NCBI RefSeq assembly: GCF_002101775.1
Contig: NZ_LQPI01000026.1
Coordinates: 1-64,000 of the forward strand
Length of the DNA stretch: 64,000 nt
Source of the DNA: Mycolicibacter nonchromogenicus
Lineage (GTDB): Bacteria > Actinomycetota > Actinomycetes > Mycobacteriales > Mycobacteriaceae
Reading direction: 5' to 3'
Under the pieces are notes generated by a model, which did no database searches, was not told the origin of the DNA, and saw nothing but the letters and a program-made list of their open reading frames with translations. This document shows positions 24,704-31,933 of this stretch, piece by piece. The translations under genes and the position numbers were made by a program. Numbering within the stretch: position 1 is the first letter of the stretch; each line of letters begins with the position of its first letter.

Positions 24704-26692
24704 TCACGATGTCTGCAGTGCGCGCATGAGGTCGACCAGTCCGGCGCCCTGAAAGTTCGGGTCGCGGTTGAGCGACGTCGCGGACGAGGTGAAGATTCGC
24801 TTGACCTCGTCGGGGCGCCCCACGAACTCGCGCTGCACCGAGAGGAAGGCCGCAATGGCCCCGGACACGTGCGGGGCAGCCATGCTGGTCCCACTGTCCT
24901 GGATATACACCGCGGCACCGTCGAGCCCCTCGAATTTGGCGCGCTGGATGTTGGCGAGGTTCGTGCCGGCCGCAGCCGAAGTGATCAGCTCGCCCGGTGC
25001 CACCAGGTCGGGCTTACGACGGCCGTCCCCGGTGGGCCCACGCGAGGAGAAGTACGAAATTCCGTTGGTGTGTGGTGAATCCCGGTGTGTCGAGCCGACG
25101 GTGATGGCCAGGTCTGCATTGCCCGGATCGTTGATTGTGACCGCAGCGCTGAATTGGCTGACGTCAGATTTCTGGACGTTGAGTTTGACCGAACCAGAGT
25201 TGCCGGCCGCGACCACCACGACGACGCCGGTGCGCATCAGTCGGTTCACCTCCAGGCACAGCGGACTCTGTCCGCAGGCGAACCATTCGGCCAGGAAGTC
25301 GTAACCCAGGCTGAGATTCACGCCGTGGATTCTGCTCAGCTTGCCGGTGTCGCCGTTCACCTCGCGAACATAGGCCAGCGCCCGGATAACCCTCGTGGTG
25401 CGCGCAGTGAGATCGCCAAGACCACCGAGTACCTTCAGGCTGACCAATTTTGCATGCGGTGCAACGCCTTTGAGTAGCTCAAGGTCTACCGAGCGCGGCG
25501 AGAGGATCGGGTCGGCCCCCGCCACAGCCCCATTGTTCCGCCGCTTCTCGGCGGCGATCGCGCGAGGCTTTCCACGGTCGGGCTTCCATCGGGCCAGACT
25601 GCCGGCGATGATGCCGGCCACGTGTGTTCCGTGCCCGTCGTCGTCGACGAGCGCTGCCGCCGGATCGTCACTGCCGGAAACGAAGTCGCGATGCAGGTCG
25701 ATCACCGACGGATCGTTGAGCGTGTGTTCGCCCTGGAAGTGCGGATGGGTGCCGTCGATGCCGGAGTCGATCACCGCCCAGACGATGCCGTCGCCGAAGG
25801 CGGCGAATGAACGTTGGGCGGGCACCGCCTTGACCGTCGTGGTGGAGACGTCGATCTGGCGGTGCACTTCGAAGTCGGGCCAGATCCGGAAGATGGCGCG
25901 GTGCGGCCAGTCACCGGCAGCCGCGTCTGCGGTTGCGATGTTCTGCATCTGCTCCGGCGTCAGTTCGCCGGCCAGATATTGATCTGCCACCACGGTCGGC
26001 TCACCCTGTGCACCGACGAGTTTCCACAGCTCCTCGACGCGTGCGATCGCTCCGGCCAAACCGCCGGCCACAGTTGGTTCCGCGCCCATCCCGTAGCGCA
26101 GATTCAGCTCGATCATGATCGGTTCGGCTTGGCCCGCAGGTTGCTCGTCGTCGAGGGAGTCGGATCCAGTTCCGATTCCCCTTACCGAGGACCTGAACGA
26201 CTTCGTCGCCGGGAAGAGATCGAGGTTCGCGATGCTTTCCACGGCCGGCCGAAGCTTGCGTTGCAGCGGTCCGGTGACAACCCCGGGTTGCAGCAGGTCA
26301 GGTGGAGGGGGTGTCTGATCGACCGTGGGCACGGGGGCCGCGGCGACCAGAACACCGATCTGGCAAGCATCGTCGTGCTGCTGACGACCGGCAACGGTGG
26401 TGTGTACAGCTCTTTCGCCGGCGCGCCTGACCCGGCGCAGGTGCTTCTGCTTCACCAGCGCGTTGGTGGCCTCGTCGACCCGCCCCTCCCACGACGGCCG
26501 GTCACCCTCGTAGAGCCGGTCCCCAGGCAAGAACGATGCTGCGAATCTGGCACCGACCATCTCCTTGAGCCGGGTTTCGGTGGCCGGTTTGTCGGCCTTC
26601 TCCAAGGCAAGCACAGCGCACATCACCCTTGCCGCCCAAATTATTTCAGCCGCCGGCGGCTCCCGATCACTGAAGTCGGATTGATCGGTCAC
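24704..26692 (-). CDS. cytosolic S8 subtilisin-like peptidase with winged-helix-like N-terminus
   Basis: A 662-residue protein starting at GTG, with no signal peptide. Residues 12-105 look like a winged-helix domain of the Mrr N-terminal type (TRLKEMVGARF, then WEGRVDEATNALVKQKHLRR and a HTTVAGR end); this match is by eye. Residues 190-290 form a prosegment-like part ending in STTTVKAVPAQ. The subtilase core follows with Asp309 (VIDSGID), His354 (DDGHGTHVAG), the oxyanion Asn498 (AAGNSG) and Ser603 (GTSMAAPHVSG), all intact. An active intracellular protease paired with a hydrolase suggests a sensor-effector or defence role rather than nutrition. Confidence 0.88.
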   Translation of the reverse strand: MTDQSDFSDREPPAAEIIWAARVMCAVLALEKADKPATETRLKEMVGARFAASFLPGDRLYEGDRPSWEGRVDEATNALVKQKHLRRVRRAGERAVHTTVAGRQQHDDACQIGVLVAAAPVPTVDQTPPPPDLLQPGVVTGPLQRKLRPAVESIANLDLFPATKSFRSSVRGIGTGSDSLDDEQPAGQAEPIMIELNLRYGMGAEPTVAGGLAGAIARVEELWKLVGAQGEPTVVADQYLAGELTPEQMQNIATADAAAGDWPHRAIFRIWPDFEVHRQIDVSTTTVKAVPAQRSFAAFGDGIVWAVIDSGIDGTHPHFQGEHTLNDPSVIDLHRDFVSGSDDPAAALVDDDGHGTHVAGIIAGSLARWKPDRGKPRAIAAEKRRNNGAVAGADPILSPRSVDLELLKGVAPHAKLVSLKVLGGLGDLTARTTRVIRALAYVREVNGDTGKLSRIHGVNLSLGYDFLAEWFACGQSPLCLEVNRLMRTGVVVVVAAGNSGSVKLNVQKSDVSQFSAAVTINDPGNADLAITVGSTHRDSPHTNGISYFSSRGPTGDGRRKPDLVAPGELITSAAAGTNLANIQRAKFEGLDGAAVYIQDSGTSMAAPHVSGAIAAFLSVQREFVGRPDEVKRIFTSSATSLNRDPNFQGAGLVDLMRALQTS

Positions 26693-26861
26693 GAGGGGGT
26701 CCCGGATGCATCCCGATGGTTCCTACCTGACGATCCGAAGACTGCCATGTCCCAACCCCGTGTGATGCCAGTGCTACAGCTACCGTGCCTGCAACTTACT
26801 CCGAGCCATGCCGGTGCACAGGCTTTCGCAGATTCACGATGTCCCCGCTGAGTTCAGCTGC

Positions 26862-27260
26862 TCAGGCCAGGCGGCCTCTGTCAGCTTCGGCCTCCTCGAT
26901 GAGCCGGCGAAACCGCGCCGCCGGGTAGGTGGCGGCGCCCGCCGACGTGACTCGCTGCACCAGGGCCAGGTCGGATGTCGCCACGGTGATGTCGTCCGGT
27001 CGGTCGTCGGTTCGGATCAGTCGCACGATCTCGTCGTCCGCGGAATTGGCCCCGGGTCGTGGAGCCGCCGCGATCGTGACGACATCAGATCCGATGGGCG
27101 GCGAGGGCGGCTTCTCGAAGACCACGGTGACGTCCAGCCCCTGTGCCGATGCCCAGACGTCGAGCTGCCGGGTCAGGCGGATCATCGCGGCATGGCGGTC
27201 CTTCCACCAGCCGTCTGGACGCGCACCGATCACGTTCATCGCGTCCACGATCCACCGCAC
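26862..27260 (-). CDS. NYN-domain nuclease-like protein
   Basis: A 132-residue PIN-like NYN domain. Seen: the first strand IVDAMNVIGARPDGWW (residues 4-19) with the metal-binding Asp and Asn, then the acidic ADDEIVRLI and VATSDLALVQRV strands with further acidic ligands. Such proteins cleave RNA with a divalent metal, as in YacP/Rae1-type nucleases. The GTG at 27260 is seven bases after TACCGT, so the transcript is likely leaderless. It diverges from an enoyl-CoA hydratase gene whose -10 box overlaps its own. Confidence 0.85.
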   Translation of the reverse strand: MRWIVDAMNVIGARPDGWWKDRHAAMIRLTRQLDVWASAQGLDVTVVFEKPPSPPIGSDVVTIAAAPRPGANSADDEIVRLIRTDDRPDDITVATSDLALVQRVTSAGAATYPAARFRRLIEEAEADRGRLA

Positions 27261-27267
27261 TCCTCCG

Positions 27268-27277
27268 ACGGTACGGT
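27268..27277. promoter_or_regulatory. overlapping divergent -10 elements
   Basis: ACGGTACGGT contains TACCGT on the minus strand (27268-27273), seven bases before the NYN start at 27260. It also contains TACGGT on the plus strand (27272-27277), six bases before the enoyl-CoA hydratase start at 27284. The two hexamers share two base pairs, so RNA polymerase can probably occupy only one at a time. Confidence 0.6.
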
Positions 27278-27283
27278 GCAGCC

Positions 27284-28057
27284 ATGAACCTGGTCACCTA
27301 TGAATGCGAAGACCACGTCGCCACCATCACCTTGAACCGGCCCGAGGCCCGCAACGCCATCAACGGGGCGATGCGCCAAGACCTCAACGCCGCCTGGGAC
27401 CGGTTCCGCGCCGAGGAGGATGCCTGGGTCGGGATCCTCATGGCCGAAGGGGACGTGTTCTGCGCCGGCGCGGATCTCAAGGACTCGGCGGGCGCGGTCG
27501 GCACATTTCCCGGCACGTTCTGGGAGAAGCCGACCATCAACTCGTTCGAATCCGGCATGGAGCTCTTCAAGCCGACCATCGCCGCGGTGCACGGTCCCTG
27601 TGTGGGCTACGGCCTGACCGGATTGTTGTTCTGCGACTTCGTCATCGCCAGCACCGACGCGGTGTTCCGGTTCCCCGAGGTGACGCTCGGGGTGCCCACC
27701 ATCGTCGGAGCGATCCGGCTGCCTCAACGGGTGGGCTGGGCCGCGGCGATGGAGCTTTTGCTGACCGGGGAGCCGATCAGTGCGCAGCGCGCCCTGGAGA
27801 TCGGACTGGTGTGGAAACTCGTCGAGCCCGACGCCCTGGCCCAGACGGCCCGAGACTGGGCACGGACCCTCACCAAGGCCGCTCCCCTGGCCCAGCGCGC
27901 CACCAAGGAAGTGGCGTGGCGCAGCGCCGACATGAGCTGGATCGACGCCGTGCGGTTCGGCGAGACGATGCGCAAGGTCGCCGCGGCCACCGAGGATGTC
28001 GCGGAGGGACTGCAGGCCTGGCGGGAACAGCGGCCACCGCAGTGGCGGGGCCGCTGA
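27284..28057 (+). CDS. enoyl-CoA hydratase/isomerase family protein
   Basis: A 257-residue crotonase. Seen: LNRPEARNAING (about residues 18-29), the CoA-binding FCAGADLKD (62-70), AAVHGPCVGYGLTGLLFCDF with the oxyanion-hole glycines (about 103-122), and FRFPEVTLGVPTIVGAIRLP with the Glu of the PEV motif. It probably hydrates enoyl-CoA during fatty acid or sterol side-chain oxidation; mycobacteria have some twenty EchA paralogues, so no number is given. Start fixed by the leaderless promoter; longer in-frame starts to 27143 would run into the NYN gene. Confidence 0.9.
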   Translation: MNLVTYECEDHVATITLNRPEARNAINGAMRQDLNAAWDRFRAEEDAWVGILMAEGDVFCAGADLKDSAGAVGTFPGTFWEKPTINSFESGMELFKPTIAAVHGPCVGYGLTGLLFCDFVIASTDAVFRFPEVTLGVPTIVGAIRLPQRVGWAAAMELLLTGEPISAQRALEIGLVWKLVEPDALAQTARDWARTLTKAAPLAQRATKEVAWRSADMSWIDAVRFGETMRKVAAATEDVAEGLQAWREQRPPQWRGR

Positions 28058-28076
28058 ACCGCCGGGCTTACGGGGA

Positions 28077-28574
28077 CTAGGCCCCGCTCAGTGCCGCCAG
28101 CGCCGCGTCGTAGTTCGGCTCCTGGCCGATCTCCGGCACCAGCTCGGTGTAGACGACGTTGCCGTCCGCGCCGATCACCACGATGGCCCGGCCCAGCAGG
28201 CCGGCCAGCGGGCCATCGGCGAGGGTGATCCCGTAGTCGGCACCGAAACTGGACCGGAAGCCCGAGGCGCTGGTGACGTTCTCGATGCCCTCGGCGCCGC
28301 AGAACCGCTTCAGCGCGAACGGCAGATCGTTGGAGACGGCCAGCACGGCACCGCCGGCGGCTGCCCGCTCGTTGAAGGTCCGCACGCTGGTCGCACAGAC
28401 CGGGGTGTCGACCGACGGGAAGATGTTCAGCAGGACCGGCTTGCCGGCGAACTGTCCACTGTCCACCGCGCTCAGGTCGGTTCCGGTCAAACTGAACGCC
28501 GGTGCCGGCGAGCCGACAGCCGGCAACTCGCCCACGGTGTTGATCTGGTTTCCACGTAACGTGATCTGCGCCAT
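28077..28574 (-). CDS. tpx: thiol peroxidase Tpx
   Basis: Atypical 2-Cys peroxiredoxin of 165 residues. FPSVDTPVCATSVRTFNE places the peroxidatic Cys at residue 60, and RFCGAEG the resolving Cys at residue 92, as in M. tuberculosis Tpx. GRAIVVIGADGNVVYTELVPEIGQEP is the conserved C-terminal strand pair. It reduces hydrogen peroxide and alkyl hydroperoxides using thioredoxin in the cytoplasm. The short form starting at 28574 (MAQITLRGN) is the family length; longer upstream reading is a shadow. Confidence 0.96.
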   Translation of the reverse strand: MAQITLRGNQINTVGELPAVGSPAPAFSLTGTDLSAVDSGQFAGKPVLLNIFPSVDTPVCATSVRTFNERAAAGGAVLAVSNDLPFALKRFCGAEGIENVTSASGFRSSFGADYGITLADGPLAGLLGRAIVVIGADGNVVYTELVPEIGQEPNYDAALAALSGA

Positions 28575-28630
28575 GGCACCAGTCTGCCAGCCCGCCGCAA
28601 GGCGTCGACGGCGGGCCGCAGTCGCCGAGC

Positions 28631-29776
28631 TCAGCGCCCGGCGGCCACCGGCTCGGGCTGCTCGTGGGGCTCCACGATCGGCGGGACGGTTGCCGCGGCC
28701 GCGACGCTCAAGTAGGCCACCACGAAGCACAGCACCGCGTACCACAGGGATCCCACCGGGTCACCGTTGGCGGTCACCCCGTCCGCCGCACCCAGGTAGG
28801 CGGGCAGGGCCGTCAACCACAGCACCGTCATGACCGACAGATACACCGCGGCGTACCGGAGCACCAGCCGGTTGTCGTAGCGGCCGGCGACACCAGGATT
28901 TGTTCGCAGCCGGCGCCACTGGATGATCAAGACCGGGACGGCCACCGCGACGATGACGAGAAGTTCGACGGCATAGCCGATCCCGATCAGCCGGCCGTCG
29001 GTGGCCGCACCCAGCAGGGTCGCCGGCAGCGGCAGGATGCCCGTCCCGAGCGACGCCAGGATGCCGATGACGATCGTTCGCCACACCACCTGCGGGCCGG
29101 TGAATCTCCGGCCCTGCTCGATCTGGCGACCGACCAGCAGTTGGACGCAGAACGCCAGCGACGCCGGCCACAGCGCAGCGAACACCACCACACTGCCCAT
29201 CGGCACCGAGGCGAACAACGGTTGGTTCAGCGGGTTGTCCACCGACCACTCCCACCAGCGCAGCTGCGGGCCGAGGTGGTCGAAGATCTCGTAGAACGCG
29301 TGGTGGACGAAGCCCACGCAGATGGCCCCGACGATCGTTCCGTAACGGCGGAACACGCCCAGGATCCGGACGATCTCGAAGGAGACCGTGGCCATCATCG
29401 GATAGATCGCCACGATGTAGAGCGGTAGCCGGCCCCATAGGAAGTCGACGGTGAAGACGTTGTGCGCGAACATCGTGTCGACGTGGTCGGCGATGCCGAA
29501 CGCGCCCGGAAAGTACAGCGGCGGCTCGATGATCAGCAGGTAGGCGATCGCCCCGAACCACAGCGCCAGGTTGGTGGCATCCCCACGGCGGTACCGGCTG
29601 ATCGCATAGATCAGCGCCAGCACCGCCCCGGTGATCACCGTGATCTCCAAGACCGGCAGTGTCCAATTCTCCAGCTGCAGGGGGTTGCGGAATTCCAGCA
29701 AGCCCCCGGCCTCACCGCAGGAGAAGCCCAGCGACTCGGCGAGGTGCTCGAATGTCGGGGTACACAGGTCGGGCAT
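28631..29776 (-). CDS. polytopic membrane protein, partner of a metal-dependent hydrolase
   Basis: A 381-residue membrane protein with about nine hydrophobic segments. Conserved-looking polar features inside or near helices include YRRGDATN, IEPPLYFPGAFGI, FAHNVFTVDFLWGR and GFVHHAFYEIFDHLGP, where His and Glu residues in a helix may bind a ligand. I do not recognise a named family with certainty. The ATG at 29776 overlaps the stop of the upstream gene as TGATG, so translation is coupled and the products probably work together, perhaps on a lipid or steroid-like substrate. Confidence 0.75.
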   Translation of the reverse strand: MPDLCTPTFEHLAESLGFSCGEAGGLLEFRNPLQLENWTLPVLEITVITGAVLALIYAISRYRRGDATNLALWFGAIAYLLIIEPPLYFPGAFGIADHVDTMFAHNVFTVDFLWGRLPLYIVAIYPMMATVSFEIVRILGVFRRYGTIVGAICVGFVHHAFYEIFDHLGPQLRWWEWSVDNPLNQPLFASVPMGSVVVFAALWPASLAFCVQLLVGRQIEQGRRFTGPQVVWRTIVIGILASLGTGILPLPATLLGAATDGRLIGIGYAVELLVIVAVAVPVLIIQWRRLRTNPGVAGRYDNRLVLRYAAVYLSVMTVLWLTALPAYLGAADGVTANGDPVGSLWYAVLCFVVAYLSVAAAATVPPIVEPHEQPEPVAAGR

Positions 29777-30702
29777 CAGGCCGTCTTCTCCTCTGCGGTG
29801 TACCACTTGGTCACGTCGTAGCCGTCGTCGTAACGGGCAAACCACTCGTTGGCCAGCACCGGGATCTTTTCGTGAGCCGGCTTGTGATTGGGCAGCTGGC
29901 TACGGACGATACCGGCCACCGCGGTGGCCATTTCGCGCTTCGGCAGATGCGCGAAGGCATCCAGCACCGGACCCTGATCGGCGGGCCAGCCGAACGGAAC
30001 GCGCCGCCGCCAGGCCTGCTTGGCGCGGTAGGTGCTGAACAGCGACAGCGCGTCAACCTTGCGGTCCTCCAGGGGAATATGACGATTGAAGCCCTCGCAC
30101 GCCACCTTGATCACGCTCATCACGTGCTTGAAGATCGACGGCGCCATCCGCATCCGATACCACGGGTCGTTGATGACGTGGTCGTAGATGATCAGCGCGG
30201 AGCTGCGGTGCTCGACCTCCTCAACGAAGTGCCACAAGAACAGGGACGCCACCCGGTCGTCGCCCGGGGCGAACAGCGTGTCGTCGTGGTCGAGCATCAG
30301 CTTGAAGACCGGGGTGAAGGTGGCTTCGAGGTCAGCGGTGTAGGCCAGCCGGTAGTCCAGTGATTTTTCGGCCGACATCTTGTCGAACATCGCGTTGCAT
30401 TCGTCGACGGTTTCCTTCAGCCCCGGGTAGGCCCTGACCAGTGCTTTGGCGTGGCCGCGGTGGGCCATCGAGTGCTGGCCCTCCTGACGCACAAAGGCAT
30501 CGGCCTCTTCGGCGACGGCGGGGTCGGTGATCAGCGGCATCGCCTCGGCGATCATGCCGCCGATCATCTTCTCGAAGCCGATCGCCAGCAGCGAGACCGC
30601 GTTGGCCATCGACGAGAACGCCGGGTTGGCTTCGTTCCACAGGAACGGCACCGGGTACTCGGCGAAGGCGAACCGCAGTTTGCGCACGATCAGGTCGGTC
30701 AT
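29776..30702 (-). CDS. predicted metal-dependent hydrolase (COG3687/PF10118)
   Basis: A 308-residue helical protein. RQEGQHSMAHRGH and WHFVEEVEHRSSA contain spaced Glu and His residues of the kind that bind a di-metal centre, and the PF10118 family has just this pattern. The opening VRKLRFAFAE and PFLWNEANPAFSSMANA are also typical. Reaction unknown; the family name hydrolase is only a prediction. The ATG at 30702 has GAGG five bases upstream. First gene of a coupled pair with a membrane protein, divergent from a TetR regulator. Confidence 0.82.
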   Translation of the reverse strand: MTDLIVRKLRFAFAEYPVPFLWNEANPAFSSMANAVSLLAIGFEKMIGGMIAEAMPLITDPAVAEEADAFVRQEGQHSMAHRGHAKALVRAYPGLKETVDECNAMFDKMSAEKSLDYRLAYTADLEATFTPVFKLMLDHDDTLFAPGDDRVASLFLWHFVEEVEHRSSALIIYDHVINDPWYRMRMAPSIFKHVMSVIKVACEGFNRHIPLEDRKVDALSLFSTYRAKQAWRRRVPFGWPADQGPVLDAFAHLPKREMATAVAGIVRSQLPNHKPAHEKIPVLANEWFARYDDGYDVTKWYTAEEKTA

Positions 30703-30718
30703 CACTACCTCAGCTCGA

Positions 30719-30735
30719 AACATACATCTAGATGT
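30719..30735. promoter_or_regulatory. palindromic operator and -10 between the metal hydrolase and TetR genes
   Basis: ACATCTAGATGT (30724-30735) is a perfect 12-base palindrome directly abutting TATGTT (30719-30724), the likely minus-strand -10 of the metal hydrolase gene. A plus-strand TATGAT (30743-30748) could be the TetR -10. A TetR dimer bound here would block both promoters, the usual self-control design. Confidence 0.55.
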
Positions 30736-30783
30736 CTTCGCGTATGATTGTTCGATGCTCCAAGCTTGTCAACCAGGTCACTG

Positions 30784-31395
30784 ATGGCCCGTCGACGCGG
30801 CTGGGGAGGCAACCCGCCGCACACCGATGAGGAGGCCGGCCGGCGAATCATCGCCGCGGCCGTCGAGCTGGTGGCGCAGACAGGTTCGGCGGTGTCGCTG
30901 GCCGACGTCGCCACATCACTCGGGGTGATCCGGCAGACGGTGTATCGCTACTTTCCCACCGCCGACGCGCTGATGCGCGCCGTCGCCATCGCCTCGGTCG
31001 ACGACTTCCTCGACCGGCTCACCGAGCATGTCCACGGCATCCACGATCCTGCCGATGCGCTGGCCGAAGGGGCGGTCTACACCCTGGATGCGGTGGCCCG
31101 CTCCCCCCACCTGGGCGCCATGCTGTCGTCGTCGTCGGCGCACAACCGCGAGATGGCCTCCGAAGAGGCCCGGGCCTTCGGGATGCGGATGATCGAGCGG
31201 TTCGACGTCGACTGGGCCCAGCACGGCTATGACGAGGCGGCGCTGCGCGAACTCGTGGAGTTCACCCTGCGGATCATGCTCTCGTTCGTGGTGGCGCCCA
31301 ACGAACCGGATCGCTCCCCCGACGAGTTGCGCCGATTCCTGCGTCGCTGGCTGGGCGAAGCCGTCGCCGCCCAGTCGCGGCACGCCGTCGACTGA
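30784..31395 (+). CDS. TetR/AcrR family transcriptional regulator
   Basis: A 203-residue repressor-type protein. The helix-turn-helix is SAVSLADVATSLGVIRQTVYRYF (about residues 36-58). The C-terminal ligand domain contains SSAHNREMASEEARAFGMRMIE and ends RRFLRRWLGEAV. The start at ATG 30784 fits a transcript from TATGAT at 30743-30748; an in-frame TTG at 30748 would lie in the promoter. It sits between the metal hydrolase pair and the mmpS-mmpL cassette and could regulate either or both. Confidence 0.88.
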   Translation: MARRRGWGGNPPHTDEEAGRRIIAAAVELVAQTGSAVSLADVATSLGVIRQTVYRYFPTADALMRAVAIASVDDFLDRLTEHVHGIHDPADALAEGAVYTLDAVARSPHLGAMLSSSSAHNREMASEEARAFGMRMIERFDVDWAQHGYDEAALRELVEFTLRIMLSFVVAPNEPDRSPDELRRFLRRWLGEAVAAQSRHAVD

Positions 31396-31405
31396 CCGCT
31401 TCCGC

Positions 31406-31456
31406 TATACCCCCGGCGGTTACCCGAATATTTTCGTATACCCTACGGGGTATAGT
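31406..31456 (+). promoter_or_regulatory. TATACCC operator repeats and -10 of mmpS-mmpL
   Basis: Three copies of TATACCC are present: 31406-31412, 31437-31443 and, inverted, 31448-31454 (GGGTATA). The last two form TATACCCTACGGGGTATA, an imperfect palindrome overlapping TATAGT (31451-31456), a good -10 about 40 bases before the MmpS start. The first and second copies are 31 bases apart, about three helix turns, on one face of the DNA. The pattern fits a repressor, most simply the TetR encoded just upstream. Confidence 0.55.
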
Positions 31457-31495
31457 ATCCACGGGACAGGAGCGAGCGGAGGGAAACGAGCAGTG

Positions 31496-31933
31496 ATGAA
31501 CATGCGCGCGATTGTCAGCCAAGCCTGGATGCCTGTCGTGGTGGCGTCAGCGGCGATCGCCGGAGCGCTGGCAGTGGTGAGCCTGCGTGGCGCGTTCGGC
31601 GCCGATGAGATCTTCCGCTGGGACGGCAGTGGGTCCCAGGTGATCCACTCGATCAACGAAAAGCAGGTCCGCTACGAGGTTTTCGGGGACGATTCCGCCG
31701 CCGGTTCGGTGAGCTACCTCAGCACCGACGCCCAGCCCGAGCAGGCGACGTTTCACGGTCTGCCCTGGACCCACACCATGATCACCTCGAGCCCGTCGGT
31801 GATCGGCAACGTGATCGCTCAAGGCGACGGCGACGCGATCGGTTGCCGCATCACCGTCAACGGCGCCGTCAAGGACGAGCAGCTGGCCACCGGTCACCAC
31901 GCTCAGGTGTTCTGTCTGGTCAAGGGCGCATGA
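31496..31933 (+). CDS. MmpS family accessory protein
   Basis: A 145-residue protein with one N-terminal membrane anchor (about residues 10-30) and an extracytoplasmic beta-rich domain: VRYEVFGDDSAAGSVSYLST, then the conserved PWTHTM and GCRITVNGAVKDEQ segments with a late CysX pair (GCR and FCLV). MmpS proteins partner MmpL transporters in exporting lipids, siderophores or drugs. Its stop overlaps the MmpL start as ATGA, so the two are translationally coupled. A GTG three bases before the ATG is an alternative start. Confidence 0.93.
   Translation: MNMRAIVSQAWMPVVVASAAIAGALAVVSLRGAFGADEIFRWDGSGSQVIHSINEKQVRYEVFGDDSAAGSVSYLSTDAQPEQATFHGLPWTHTMITSSPSVIGNVIAQGDGDAIGCRITVNGAVKDEQLATGHHAQVFCLVKGA

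Noticed and set aside
23843..25078. Plus-strand ORF spanning the hydrolase and subtilase genes
   Set aside because: Antisense shadow; both genes beneath it have intact catalytic motifs.
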